The notes under the pieces were generated by a model, which ran no database searches, was not told where the DNA came from, and saw only the letters and a program-made list of their open reading frames with translations. From contig JBJHAX010000037.1 of NCBI GenBank assembly GCA_050480705.1, forward strand, positions 1 through 19,989: DNA of 19,989 nt. The letters run 5' to 3'. Each line of letters starts with the position of its first letter. Position 1 is the first letter of the stretch. Below are positions 1 through 6,843 of the stretch, piece by piece. Both the position numbers and the translations under genes were made by a program. This DNA comes from JBJHAX01 sp050480705. Its GTDB lineage: Bacteria; Actinomycetota; Nitriliruptoria; Nitriliruptorales; Nitriliruptoraceae.

Positions 1-498
1 CTCGATGCCTGCGTAGATGTCCTCGGTGTTCTCACGGAAGATGACCATGTCGACGTCGCCCGGCGTGCGCACCGGCGAGGGCACGCCGGTGAACCAGCGC
101 ACGGGACGGACACATGCGTACAAGTCGAGACGCTGGCGGATCGCAACGTTGATCGAGCGGATGCCGCCACCGACCGGGGTGGTGAGCGGTCCCTTGAGCC
201 CGATCTTGAACTCCTCGATGGCGTCGAGCGTCTCCTGCGGCAGCCACACCACTTCGCCGTAGACCTCGTTGGCCTTGTCGCCGGCATAGACCTCCATCCA
301 GGAGATCTGGCGTTGCCCGTCGTAGGCCTTGGCCACCGCAGCGTCGATGACACGCTGCGACGCCGCCCAGATGTCCGGACCAGTGCCGTCGCCTTCGATG
401 AAGCAGACGATCGGTTCGTCAGGGACCTCGAGGGACCCGTCGTCACGCACGTTCACGGGCTGGCCCCGCTCGGGGACGGACACGCGCTGGTAGGTCAC
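1..498 (-). CDS. icd: NADP-dependent isocitrate dehydrogenase, N-terminal part (runs off left edge)
   Basis: The 166 visible residues match the N-terminal third of the E. coli-type homodimeric NADP isocitrate dehydrogenase, which oxidatively decarboxylates isocitrate to 2-oxoglutarate in the TCA cycle. Family blocks seen in order are IEGDGTGPDIW, KAYDGQRQISWMEVYAGDKA, VWLPQETLD, KGPLTTPVGGGIRSINVAIR, LDLYACVRPVRW and VIFRENTEDIYAGIE. The serine in GGGIRS corresponds to the substrate-binding serine that is phosphorylated by AceK in enterobacteria. The GTG start at 496-498 follows an AAGGAG ribosome-binding site about six bases upstream. The gene is divergent from the ABC permease, with about 100 bases between them. 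Only the C-terminal two thirds are missing, because the window ends; nothing suggests a broken gene. Confidence 0.96.
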   Translation of the reverse strand, partial: MTYQRVSVPERGQPVNVRDDGSLEVPDEPIVCFIEGDGTGPDIWAASQRVIDAAVAKAYDGQRQISWMEVYAGDKANEVYGEVVWLPQETLDAIEEFKIGLKGPLTTPVGGGIRSINVAIRQRLDLYACVRPVRWFTGVPSPVRTPGDVDMVIFRENTEDIYAGIE

Positions 499-561
499 GA
501 CAGCTCCTTGGCGTTTGACGCACTGTGGCACCGGCGTCGCCGAGGCTAGCTGACCTCCGCT

Positions 562-576
562 GGCGCACCATGCGCC
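562..576. repeat. Inverted repeat between icd and the divergent permease
   Basis: GGCGCA, a CCA spacer and TGCGCC form a perfect 6-bp inverted repeat in the only intergenic space between the divergent icd and permease genes. It could be an operator serving either gene or chance in GC-rich DNA. No known regulator motif was recognised in it. Confidence 0.3.
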
Positions 577-587
577 GGGCGAGCAGT

Positions 588-593
588 TAGCGT
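588..593 (+). promoter_or_regulatory. Candidate -10 element of a leaderless permease transcript
   Basis: TAGCGT (TANNNT form) ends seven bases before the ATG at 601, so transcription would start at or next to the start codon. No ribosome-binding site precedes this ATG, as expected for a leaderless mRNA. No convincing -35 element was seen. Confidence 0.4.
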
Positions 594-600
594 TGTCGGC

Positions 601-2250
601 ATGGAATCCCCGGATGTGGTTCGCGTCGATCCGGCGGTTCGACCGCACCCCACGCCCGGCGTGTCCCGGCGTCCGCAGGGGCCGCGGCGGGTCGCGGGCG
701 TGCATCCCGTCGTCTGGATTCCAGCGGTCGGTGTCGGTGCCGCGATGCTGGTGCCCGCCGTCTATCTGCTGGTCGTCGCGGCCGATCTACCTGCGCAACG
801 CATCGTCGAGCTGCTCACCGACCCGTCCACGCTGGCGCTCACCGCGCGCACGCTCGGTCTCGCAGCAAGCGTCACGGTGGCGAGCCTGCTGATCGGTGTG
901 CCCGTGGCATGGCTCACCGTCCGCTCCGACCTGCCTGCCCGGCGCTTCTTCGCCGTCGCCACGGCCCTGCCGTTGGTCATCCCGACCTACGTCGGCGCCT
1001 ACACGCTCGTCGCCGCGCTCGCGCCCGGCGGGCTCGTCGAGAGCTGGTTCGCCTGGCGCCCGCCGTCTCCGTACGGTTTCGGCGGCGCCTTCGTCGCGCT
1101 CACGCTGTTCACCTTCCCCTACGTGCTCCTGACCGTCCAGGCTGGCCTTCGGGGTCTGGAACCGTCGCTCGAGGAGGTTTCGCGCTCGCTGGGTCACGGC
1201 CCGGTGTCGACGTTCCTGCGGGTGGTGCTGCCGCAGCTGCGACCGTCGGCCGCCGCAGGCGGGCTGCTCGTGACGCTCTACGTGCTCAGCGACTTCGGTG
1301 CGGTGTCGATTCTGCGCTATTCGACGTTCACCCGTGCGTTGTATCTGCAGTACCGGACCGCATTCGACCGCGCGCCGGCAGCAGTGCTGGGGCTGCTGCT
1401 GGTGACCGTGACCCTGATCATCGTGATCGCCGAGGCACGGGTCGCACGCGACCGGGGTGGACAGTTCGGTCGGCGCCGTGCCGCGAGGCGGGCGCCACGG
1501 GTGCCGCTCGGCCGATGGCGCTGGCCCGCCGTCGCGCTGTGCACCTCGATCGTCACCGTCGGGCTCGTGCTGCCCATGCTGGTGATCAGCTGGTGGCTGG
1601 TGCGAGGGTTGGCTGCGGGTGAGGCCGCCAACCTCGCGTTGGGTGCTGCCGGCCGCAGCCTGATCGCAGCTGGCCTGGGTGCGATCGCGGCGGTGCTGTG
1701 CGCCGGCCCGGTTGCTGTGTGGTCTGCGAGATCACGCTCGGTGGCTGCGCGGCTGGTCGAACGTGCATCGTTCGCCGGCTACGCCCTGCCGGGGATCGTC
1801 GTCGCGTTCGCCCTGGTGTTCGTCGGCGTGCGCGTCGCGCCGGCCCTCTACCAGACGCTTGCCATGCTGGTGTTCGCCTACGTCGTGCTGTTCCTCCCGC
1901 AGGCGCTCGGTGCGATCCGCACGTCGCTGCTGCAGGTCGAATCGGATGTCGAATCCGCCGCGCGAACCCTGGGGGCGTCGCGGACCTCGGCGTTGCGCCG
2001 TGTCACCGTGCCGCTGGCGCGTCGTGGCGCGGTGGCGGGCGGGGCACTGGTGTTCCTGACCGTGCTCAAGGAGCTGCCGGCGACGTTGCTGCTGGCGCCG
2101 ACGGGGTTCGACACGCTCGCGGTACGCGTCTGGTCGGCGACCGAAGAAGCGTTCTTCACCCGGGCGGCGCTGCCGGCGATGCTGCTGATTCTTATCGGCT
2201 CGGTGCCGCTGGCGATCGCGATGATCAGGGACCGTCGCGAAGACGCATGA
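601..2250 (+). CDS. Two-domain ABC transporter permease, iron(III) type (FbpB-like)
   Basis: A 549-residue polytopic membrane protein with two fused permease halves, the usual architecture and length of FbpB/SfuB permeases of ferric-ion importers; thiamine-type (ThiP) permeases share this layout. After a basic N-terminal tail of about 35 residues come roughly six hydrophobic segments. Next is an EAA loop near residues 191-215 (EEVSRSLGHGP and following), an Arg-rich linker near 285-305, six more segments, and a second EAA loop near 450-475 (ESAARTLGASRTS and following). The EAA loops contact the ATPase. The matching ATPase is the convergent gene ending 41 bases downstream; no substrate-binding protein is in the window. 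GTG codons at 661 and 700 are alternative starts that would shorten the tail. Iron specificity is inferred from the family and the iron box near the ATPase. Confidence 0.88.
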   Translation: MESPDVVRVDPAVRPHPTPGVSRRPQGPRRVAGVHPVVWIPAVGVGAAMLVPAVYLLVVAADLPAQRIVELLTDPSTLALTARTLGLAASVTVASLLIGVPVAWLTVRSDLPARRFFAVATALPLVIPTYVGAYTLVAALAPGGLVESWFAWRPPSPYGFGGAFVALTLFTFPYVLLTVQAGLRGLEPSLEEVSRSLGHGPVSTFLRVVLPQLRPSAAAGGLLVTLYVLSDFGAVSILRYSTFTRALYLQYRTAFDRAPAAVLGLLLVTVTLIIVIAEARVARDRGGQFGRRRAARRAPRVPLGRWRWPAVALCTSIVTVGLVLPMLVISWWLVRGLAAGEAANLALGAAGRSLIAAGLGAIAAVLCAGPVAVWSARSRSVAARLVERASFAGYALPGIVVAFALVFVGVRVAPALYQTLAMLVFAYVVLFLPQALGAIRTSLLQVESDVESAARTLGASRTSALRRVTVPLARRGAVAGGALVFLTVLKELPATLLLAPTGFDTLAVRVWSATEEAFFTRAALPAMLLILIGSVPLAIAMIRDRREDA

Positions 2251-2251
2251 A

Positions 2252-2270
2252 GGTGGACGCGGGCGTCACC
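2252..2270. terminator. Possible bidirectional hairpin between convergent transporter genes
   Basis: GGTGGACGC and GCGTCACC, separated by GG, can pair with one bulged G directly after the permease stop codon, in the short gap shared with the convergent ATPase gene. There is no T-tract, so termination is inferred from position and pairing only. Confidence 0.3.
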
Positions 2271-2291
2271 CTCGCAGGCCGAGACGTTCGT

Positions 2292-3404
2292 TCAGCCCAC
2301 CGGCTGCAGACGCGGCTGTTCGGTCCCGGCGCCGTCGGCCGTGGGAGCGGTGGCCGGAAAGGTCAGTACAGGCCCGTCGACGGTGATGGCGACACGGTCG
2401 CCGCGCTCGAGGTCGAGTCTGGGGCCGCGGCGCGCCCGGATGACCCTGCCGTCGGGCATCTCGAGCTGGACGAGCTGGTCGTGGCCGAAGTAGGAGATGG
2501 CGACGACCGTCGCGACCCCGTCCGCCTGTTCGCGCAGGCGCAGCGCCTCGGGCCGCACGATGACCTCGACCGACGTCGCGGTCACCGGCTCGGTGGTCGC
2601 GAGCCGTCCCACAGGCGTGTCGACATGGAACTCACCGGCGCGCTCACCAGGCAGCACGTCGGCTTCGCCGACGAACTCCGCCACGAACCGTGAGGCGGGT
2701 CGTGTGTACAGGGTGTGCGGATCGGCCAGCTGGTGAATGCGACCGGCGTGCATCACCGCGACACGGTCGGTGAGCGAGAGGGCTTCTTCCTGGTCGTGCG
2801 TGACGAACACCGCGGTCGCGCCTGCGTCGCGCAGGATGGCGCGAACGTCCTCGCGCAGGCTTGCGCGCAGTGAAGCGTCGAGGTTCGAGAACGGCTCGTC
2901 GAGCAGGATCAGGTCGGGGGAGGGGGCGAGCGCCCTGGCGAGCGCGACCCGCTGCTGCTGCCCGCCCGAGAGTGCAGCGGGCAGTCGGTGGGCGACCTCG
3001 GACATCGCGACGAGGTCGAGCACCTGGCGGACGCGTTCGTCGCGGGCGCGACGTGACATGCCGGTGAGTCCGAACGCAACGTTGCGCTCGACCGACAGGT
3101 GCGGGAACAGCGCGAAGTCCTGGAAGACGAGGCCGACGTTTCGGTGTTCAGTCGGAACCGCGACACCAGGTCCGGTGACGACGCGGCCGTCGATCTCGAT
3201 GCGGCCGGCGTCGGGCGTGACCAGCCCGGCGATCAGACGCAGCAGGGTCGTCTTGCCGCAGCCCGACGGTCCGAGCAGTGCCGTGAGACTGCCACGCGGC
3301 ACATCGAGGTCGACGTCGTCGACCGCGACGGTCGCACCAAAGTGCTTGCGCAGGCCTGTGCAGACGAGCGCAGCGGCACGTTCGTGCTGTGGAGGCGGGG
3401 GCAC
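2292..3404 (-). CDS. ABC transporter ATP-binding protein, iron(III)/spermidine-putrescine type (FbpC-like)
   Basis: A 370-residue nucleotide-binding subunit that powers import through the convergent permease. It has Walker A GPSGCGKTT (45-53), a Q-loop glutamine at 95, signature LSGGQ (145-149), Walker B DLILLDE (164-170), the D-loop following it, and a switch histidine in VTHDQEEA (203). The C-terminal part (about 240-370) looks like the TOBE-type regulatory domain of the FbpC/PotA group. The GTG start at 3404 is preceded by GAGGAA at a suitable distance. A DtxR/IdeR-like box lies 57-75 bases upstream, suggesting repression when iron is plentiful. Facing its partner permease on the opposite strand is unusual for this family, whose genes normally form one binding protein-permease-ATPase operon. 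Confidence 0.93.
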   Translation of the reverse strand: MPPPPQHERAAALVCTGLRKHFGATVAVDDVDLDVPRGSLTALLGPSGCGKTTLLRLIAGLVTPDAGRIEIDGRVVTGPGVAVPTEHRNVGLVFQDFALFPHLSVERNVAFGLTGMSRRARDERVRQVLDLVAMSEVAHRLPAALSGGQQQRVALARALAPSPDLILLDEPFSNLDASLRASLREDVRAILRDAGATAVFVTHDQEEALSLTDRVAVMHAGRIHQLADPHTLYTRPASRFVAEFVGEADVLPGERAGEFHVDTPVGRLATTEPVTATSVEVIVRPEALRLREQADGVATVVAISYFGHDQLVQLEMPDGRVIRARRGPRLDLERGDRVAITVDGPVLTFPATAPTADGAGTEQPRLQPVG

Positions 3405-3460
3405 GGTTTCCTCAGAATCGGTGACGCACGGCTGGCCGTCCGTCCCGGCCGACTCCGTGC

Positions 3461-3479
3461 ACAGGTAAGGCTACCCTTC
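3461..3479 (-). promoter_or_regulatory. DtxR/IdeR-like iron box upstream of the ABC ATPase gene
   Basis: Read on the minus strand the site is GAAGGGTAGCCTTACCTGT. Against the DtxR/IdeR consensus TTAGGTTAGCCTAACCTAA it matches 13 of 19 positions, and 13 of the central 15. Mismatches fall at the two bases on each edge and at one symmetrical base in each arm. The site lies 57-75 bases upstream of the ATPase start in an otherwise gene-free stretch, where a repressor could block transcription. Assignment rests on the motif and the transporter context. Confidence 0.65.
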
Positions 3480-3643
3480 CTTGCTCGGATGGCGCGAATC
3501 CGGTCGATGCTGATCCGGCGGCTGCCCCGTGGAGATCACCTGCCTGTGGGTCGTGACGGACCGACGGTGCAGGGCGCCTCACGCCCGCTCGGCCGCGCAT
3601 CTTGACCGAGGCGATGTGGGGCGGGGGGCTCCAGCGCTGTCGC

Positions 3644-3649
3644 TACGCT
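3644..3649 (+). promoter_or_regulatory. Candidate -10 element of a leaderless GroES-like transcript
   Basis: TACGCT ends six bases before the ATG at 3656. No ribosome-binding site is visible there, and a transcript starting at the ATG would be leaderless. This helps choose the 3656 start over an upstream TTG at 3602. No -35 element at the right spacing was seen. Confidence 0.4.
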
Positions 3650-3655
3650 CCGGGC

Positions 3656-4048
3656 ATGAGCGATCAGGACGCCACACATGCCGACGTGTCGACCGACGGG
3701 CGTGGGCCCGCTGCGCGGTCGGCATCATCCGACGAGCCCCGACGGAGCGTGGTCGTGCTCGGTGACCGCGTGTTGGTGGCGCCGCCATCGGACGCGGAGC
3801 GACGGACCAAAGGCGGCATCCTCATTCCCGCGACCGCTGCGTCCGTCGATCGCAAGGGGATCTGGGGCGAAGCCATCGCCGTCGGCCCACACGTGCGGCA
3901 TGTCGACGTCGGTGACGAGGTGCTCTACGTCCCCGAAGACGCCGTGGAGGTCGATGTGCAGGGCGACCCGTACCTGGTCGTGCGCGAACGCGACGTCCAC
4001 GCTGTTGCGTCGACACGCCGTGACGGCGCAACCGGTCTGTACCTGTGA
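3656..4048 (+). CDS. GroES-like (Cpn10 family) co-chaperonin
   Basis: A 130-residue protein with a Cpn10 fold signature from about residue 33 onward. VVVLGDRVLVAPP is the first strand, ERRTKGGILIPATAA matches the mobile loop with the hydrophobic GIL that contacts GroEL, WGEAIAVGP follows, and VDVGDEVLYV and YLVVRERDVHAV complete the barrel. Usual GroES is about 95-100 residues; this one adds a polar N-terminal tail of about 30 residues and a short C-terminal tail. No groEL is nearby, so it is probably a secondary GroES-like protein rather than the main groES, though that cannot be settled here. It is followed 75 bases later by the aminotransferase on the same strand. Confidence 0.82.
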   Translation: MSDQDATHADVSTDGRGPAARSASSDEPRRSVVVLGDRVLVAPPSDAERRTKGGILIPATAASVDRKGIWGEAIAVGPHVRHVDVGDEVLYVPEDAVEVDVQGDPYLVVRERDVHAVASTRRDGATGLYL

Positions 4049-4123
4049 GGGATCGGGGCTCGCGGGATCGGTCGCCGCCCGCGTGGCACATCGAGGTTGT
4101 GCACGACGACGAGTGAGCACCGT

Positions 4124-5212
4124 ATGACGAACTCCACCGCTGCCGCGAGTACGGTCGGCCCTCCGCCGGGCATGAAGGTGCGCCTGTCGTCCAACGAGTC
4201 GCCCTACGGGCCACCGTCGGCGGCGATCGATGCCGCACACGCCATGCTCGTCGACGGGCATCGCTACCCCGATGACGGATCGGTGGCGCTGCGCGAGGCG
4301 ATTGCCAGCCACGAGTCGTGCTCGATCGATCAGGTCGCGGTCGGCGTCGGATCCGCCGCTGTGCTCATGGATGCGATCGCGCACGTCGCCGGGCCCGGCG
4401 ACGAGGTGCTGGCCTTCGAGCGCGCCTTCGTCGTCTACCGGCTCGGCGCCGCAAACGTCGGCGCACGCTACGTCGAATCCCCCACGGCAGGTCCTGCCAC
4501 CCACGGGCAGCCGGGATACCAGCGCGACGTCGAAGCCCTGCTCGCGCGGCTCGGGCCAGCGACCCGCGTCGTGGCGATCGACAACCCGGGCAATCCGACC
4601 GGGGCCCATCTGGGTGGTGACGAACTGCGTGCCCTCGTTGATCGGGTGCCCGACGACGTGCTCGTCATCGTCGACGAGGCCTACCACCATTTCGCGACGG
4701 GCGACGAGGACTACGCCACGGTCGCCGAACTCGGCCTCGAACACCCGAGACTCATCACGGTGCGCACCTTCTCGAAGGTCTACGCACTCGCCGGACTGCG
4801 TGTGGGCTATGTGACGGGCCCGTCCGAGTTGGTCGGCGAGCTCGATGGTCGCCGGTCGCGCTTCAACGTGTCCTCGCCCGCTCAAGCCGCGGCCATCGCG
4901 AGCCTCGCGTCGGTCGATCACGTCGAACGAACCATCGACACCACGTTGCGCGGGCGAGCCAGAATGGCTGGGATGCTCGACGGACTCGGGGTCCCACACA
5001 CCGCGGGCATCGGCAACTTCGTCACCATCGAACTGGGGACCGACGCTCAAGCGATCGTGGCGGACTACGCCCGGCACGGTGTCGGCGTGCGCGAGCTGAC
5101 GCCCTACGGGATGCACGAGCAGATCCGTGTCTCGGTGGGCACCGACGAGGAGGTCGACGTCTTCCTCGAGGTGTCCGAACAGGTCCTCGCTTCGGTGCCG
5201 TCACGACGTTGA
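4124..5212 (+). CDS. Histidinol-phosphate aminotransferase-like PLP enzyme
   Basis: A 362-residue fold-type I aminotransferase closest in layout to HisC. LSSNESPYGP (21-30) is the HisC N-terminal signature, DNPGNPTG (153-160) is the loop around the cofactor, D184 in VIVDEAYHHF binds the pyridine nitrogen, and K218 in TFSKVYALAGLRVGY is the Schiff-base lysine. An Arg near the C-terminus in IRVSVGT binds the substrate carboxylate. HisC transfers an amino group to imidazole-acetol phosphate in histidine biosynthesis, but no other his gene is present. A paralogue acting on aromatic amino acids or another substrate is therefore possible. The ATG at 4124 was chosen because the alternative TTG at 4097 adds nine residues of unrelated character. 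The stop lies nine bases before the GTG of the lipoprotein gene. Confidence 0.88.
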   Translation: MTNSTAAASTVGPPPGMKVRLSSNESPYGPPSAAIDAAHAMLVDGHRYPDDGSVALREAIASHESCSIDQVAVGVGSAAVLMDAIAHVAGPGDEVLAFERAFVVYRLGAANVGARYVESPTAGPATHGQPGYQRDVEALLARLGPATRVVAIDNPGNPTGAHLGGDELRALVDRVPDDVLVIVDEAYHHFATGDEDYATVAELGLEHPRLITVRTFSKVYALAGLRVGYVTGPSELVGELDGRRSRFNVSSPAQAAAIASLASVDHVERTIDTTLRGRARMAGMLDGLGVPHTAGIGNFVTIELGTDAQAIVADYARHGVGVRELTPYGMHEQIRVSVGTDEEVDVFLEVSEQVLASVPSRR

Positions 5213-5220
5213 GGTACGCC

Positions 5221-5736
5221 GTGCGACAAGCGGTCACGTGGATCGTCGCCCTGACGCTGGTCGCGTCGGTGTCGGCATGCGGGTCCGAACAGATCCGTGT
5301 CGATGACGCAGACACGCCTGATCAGGTGCCACCGCGTGACGCGCAGCTCGCCGATGGCGGATGGCCGGAGACCGCGGCGTGGATCCGCCGCGAGAACGCG
5401 GACGGACGGCCCGTGCTCGTCAACATCTTCGCGAGCTGGTGTGCCCCCTGCCGGCGCGAGATGCCGCTGCTGATCGATGCGGCCGCCGAACGTGACGACA
5501 TCGCCTTCCTGGGCATCGACCACCTGGATCAGCGCGCAGACGGCGAACGCTTCGTCGACGAGATGGGGATCACGTTCCCGACCATCTACGACATCGCCGG
5601 CGATGTCGCCGGAGCGCTCGGAGCGCGTGGCATGCCGACGACGGTCGTGTTCGACGTCGACGGGCGGCTCGCCGGGCACCACACCGGCGAGCTCACGGCC
5701 AGCTCCCTCGACCGGCTTCTCAACGAGGTCGGTTGA
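5221..5736 (+). CDS. TlpA/ResA-like thioredoxin-fold lipoprotein
   Basis: A 171-residue extracytoplasmic thiol-disulfide oxidoreductase. The N-terminus is a short basic-hydrophobic signal ending in VSAC, a lipobox with the lipidated cysteine at residue 20. The thioredoxin active site is WCAPC (73-77), preceded by VLVNIFASW, and the cis-proline lies in GMPTTVVFD near residue 142. TlpA/ResA proteins keep partner cysteines reduced, for example in cytochrome c maturation or envelope proteins; no partner gene is present to say which. The GTG at 5221 was chosen for its TTGAGGT ribosome-binding site. A TTG at 5209 overlapping the previous stop would add four residues. It follows the aminotransferase closely and is probably co-transcribed. 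Confidence 0.9.
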   Translation: MRQAVTWIVALTLVASVSACGSEQIRVDDADTPDQVPPRDAQLADGGWPETAAWIRRENADGRPVLVNIFASWCAPCRREMPLLIDAAAERDDIAFLGIDHLDQRADGERFVDEMGITFPTIYDIAGDVAGALGARGMPTTVVFDVDGRLAGHHTGELTASSLDRLLNEVG

Positions 5737-5745
5737 CGGCGATCA

Positions 5746-5757
5746 GCCGAGCTCGGC
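5746..5757. repeat. 12-bp palindrome between convergent genes
   Basis: GCCGAGCTCGGC is a perfect loop-free palindrome in the 43-base gap between the convergent lipoprotein and YqeY genes. It could seed a terminator or be chance; there is no T-tract. Confidence 0.2.
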
Positions 5758-5779
5758 AAACGGGTGGGCGGCGCGCCGG

Positions 5780-6235
5780 TCAGCCGAGCCGGTCACGCAC
5801 CATCTGGGACACGCGCGCACCGTCGGCGCGACCCGCCACCTGTGCCATAACGGCCTTCATGACCTGACCCATCTGCGAGGGCCCCTCCGCGTCGGTTTCG
5901 CTGACGGCGCGGTCGATGATCGCGACGAGTTCGTCGTCGTCGAGCTGCGCGGGAAGATAGGCCTCGTAGATCGCCGCCTCTGCGTTCTCCTTCGCGGCCT
6001 GCTCGTCACGGCCAGCGCCGGCGAATGCCTGAGCGGCCTCCCTCCGGCGCTTGACCTCGGTCGAGAGCACCTTGATGACGACGTCGTCGTCGAGACGACC
6101 CTGTGGGCCCGCACCGTCCTCGACCGCACGATTCTTCAGCGCTGCGATCGCCATGCGCAGCGCGGACGTACGGTCACGTTCGCGGGCCTTCATGGCCTCG
6201 CGCAGATCCGTCTCGATGCGTTCCTGCAGGCTCAC
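5780..6235 (-). CDS. YqeY-like protein (GatB/YqeY family)
   Basis: A 151-residue, mostly helical protein matching stand-alone YqeY in length and pattern. LQERIETDLREAMKARERDR and TSALRMAIAALKNRAVE form the N-terminal helices. EVKRRREAAQAFAGAGRDEQ and YLPAQLDDDEL sit in the middle, and MGQVMKAVMAQVAGRADGAR near the C-terminus resembles the GatB tail domain. The domain binds tRNA in the amidotransferase GatB; the role of the stand-alone protein is not firmly known. The GTG at 6233-6235 was chosen because the family motif MSLQERI starts there and AAGGGA precedes it; a longer reading frame to 6280 lacks family support. An unrecognised gene lies 53 bases upstream on the same strand. Confidence 0.92.
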   Translation of the reverse strand: MSLQERIETDLREAMKARERDRTSALRMAIAALKNRAVEDGAGPQGRLDDDVVIKVLSTEVKRRREAAQAFAGAGRDEQAAKENAEAAIYEAYLPAQLDDDELVAIIDRAVSETDAEGPSQMGQVMKAVMAQVAGRADGARVSQMVRDRLG

Positions 6236-6288
6236 GGCGGTCCCTTCGGCCTCGGCGGTGCGCACCCCTGCGGGGCACAACGGCTGCG

Positions 6289-6678
6289 TCAGGCTACGCC
6301 GTCACACCGCGCACCGAGATGGTGCGCGACCTGGCGCGCGAGCAGGAGCCGCACGGGCCCCATCCGCAGGTCGAACACGCGCTCAGCGAGCGCGTACAGC
6401 TCCTGCCACGTCGCTGCGTCGCTGGCGCGGAATGCGGCCGGCACGAAGACGTCGAGTCGTCCGTGCGCCGTCGGTTCGTCGGCGACGTCGACGATCCTGT
6501 AGCCACGTTGCGCAAGTTCGTCGTGGTGCGCGAGCATTTCAGGGCTTCCCAGCGACACGGTCAGCTCGTGTGGCGGGTTGACGGACGGCAGGGCGCGGGC
6601 CGCATGAGGGCCCATGACCTGGATGCGCACGAGCGCGGCACCGTCCAGGACGGCGTCGGGCGTCGATGTCGCGCTCAT
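6289..6678 (-). CDS. Hypothetical protein, 129 residues
   Basis: I do not recognise this protein. It is soluble, with no signal peptide or membrane segment, and has a mixed alpha/beta pattern: LVRIQVMGPHAARAL, HELTVSLGSPEML, GYRIVDVADEP, LDVFVPAAFRA and a helical C-terminus ending GARCDGVA. Third codon positions are strongly G/C-rich, as in the neighbouring genes, which supports coding. The ATG at 6676-6678 follows a GGTGGGC stretch that may serve as ribosome-binding site. It lies 53 bases upstream of the YqeY gene on the same strand and is divergent from the saccharopine-dehydrogenase-like gene. A plus-strand reading frame also crosses this region but lacks recognisable protein content. Confidence 0.65.
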   Translation of the reverse strand: MSATSTPDAVLDGAALVRIQVMGPHAARALPSVNPPHELTVSLGSPEMLAHHDELAQRGYRIVDVADEPTAHGRLDVFVPAAFRASDAATWQELYALAERVFDLRMGPVRLLLARQVAHHLGARCDGVA

Positions 6679-6843
6679 CGCCTGCCCACCTGGTCTCGGG
6701 GAAGGCGCATCGTCGCAGGCCGATGCGCGCCAGTCACGCATCCACTGCACGGTGAGGCGCACCCTCCCATCCGGCGGAGCGATCCTCGGTCGTGGTCGAA
6801 TGGAACGGGTGCCCTCGTAGGCTCGCGCCGACCAGGAGGCGAC

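Noticed and set aside
542..557. Iron-box-like sequence GAGGCTAGCTGACCTC before the permease gene
   Set aside because: It resembles the DtxR/IdeR consensus only if one central base is deleted. Spacing between arms matters for these dimeric repressors, so it is not called as a site.
3602..3607. TTGACC as a -35 element for the GroES-like gene
   Set aside because: It lies 36 bases from the TACGCT -10 candidate, twice the proper spacing, and no other -10 fits it.
3725..5116. 463-codon open frame on the minus strand across the GroES-like and aminotransferase genes
   Set aside because: Both plus-strand genes have full family signatures; the antisense product looks like shadow coding.
6103..6843. 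Upstream extension of the saccharopine-dehydrogenase-like frame
   Set aside because: It would overlap two minus-strand genes. The strong AGGAGG site before 6844 and the Rossmann loop right after it fix the start.
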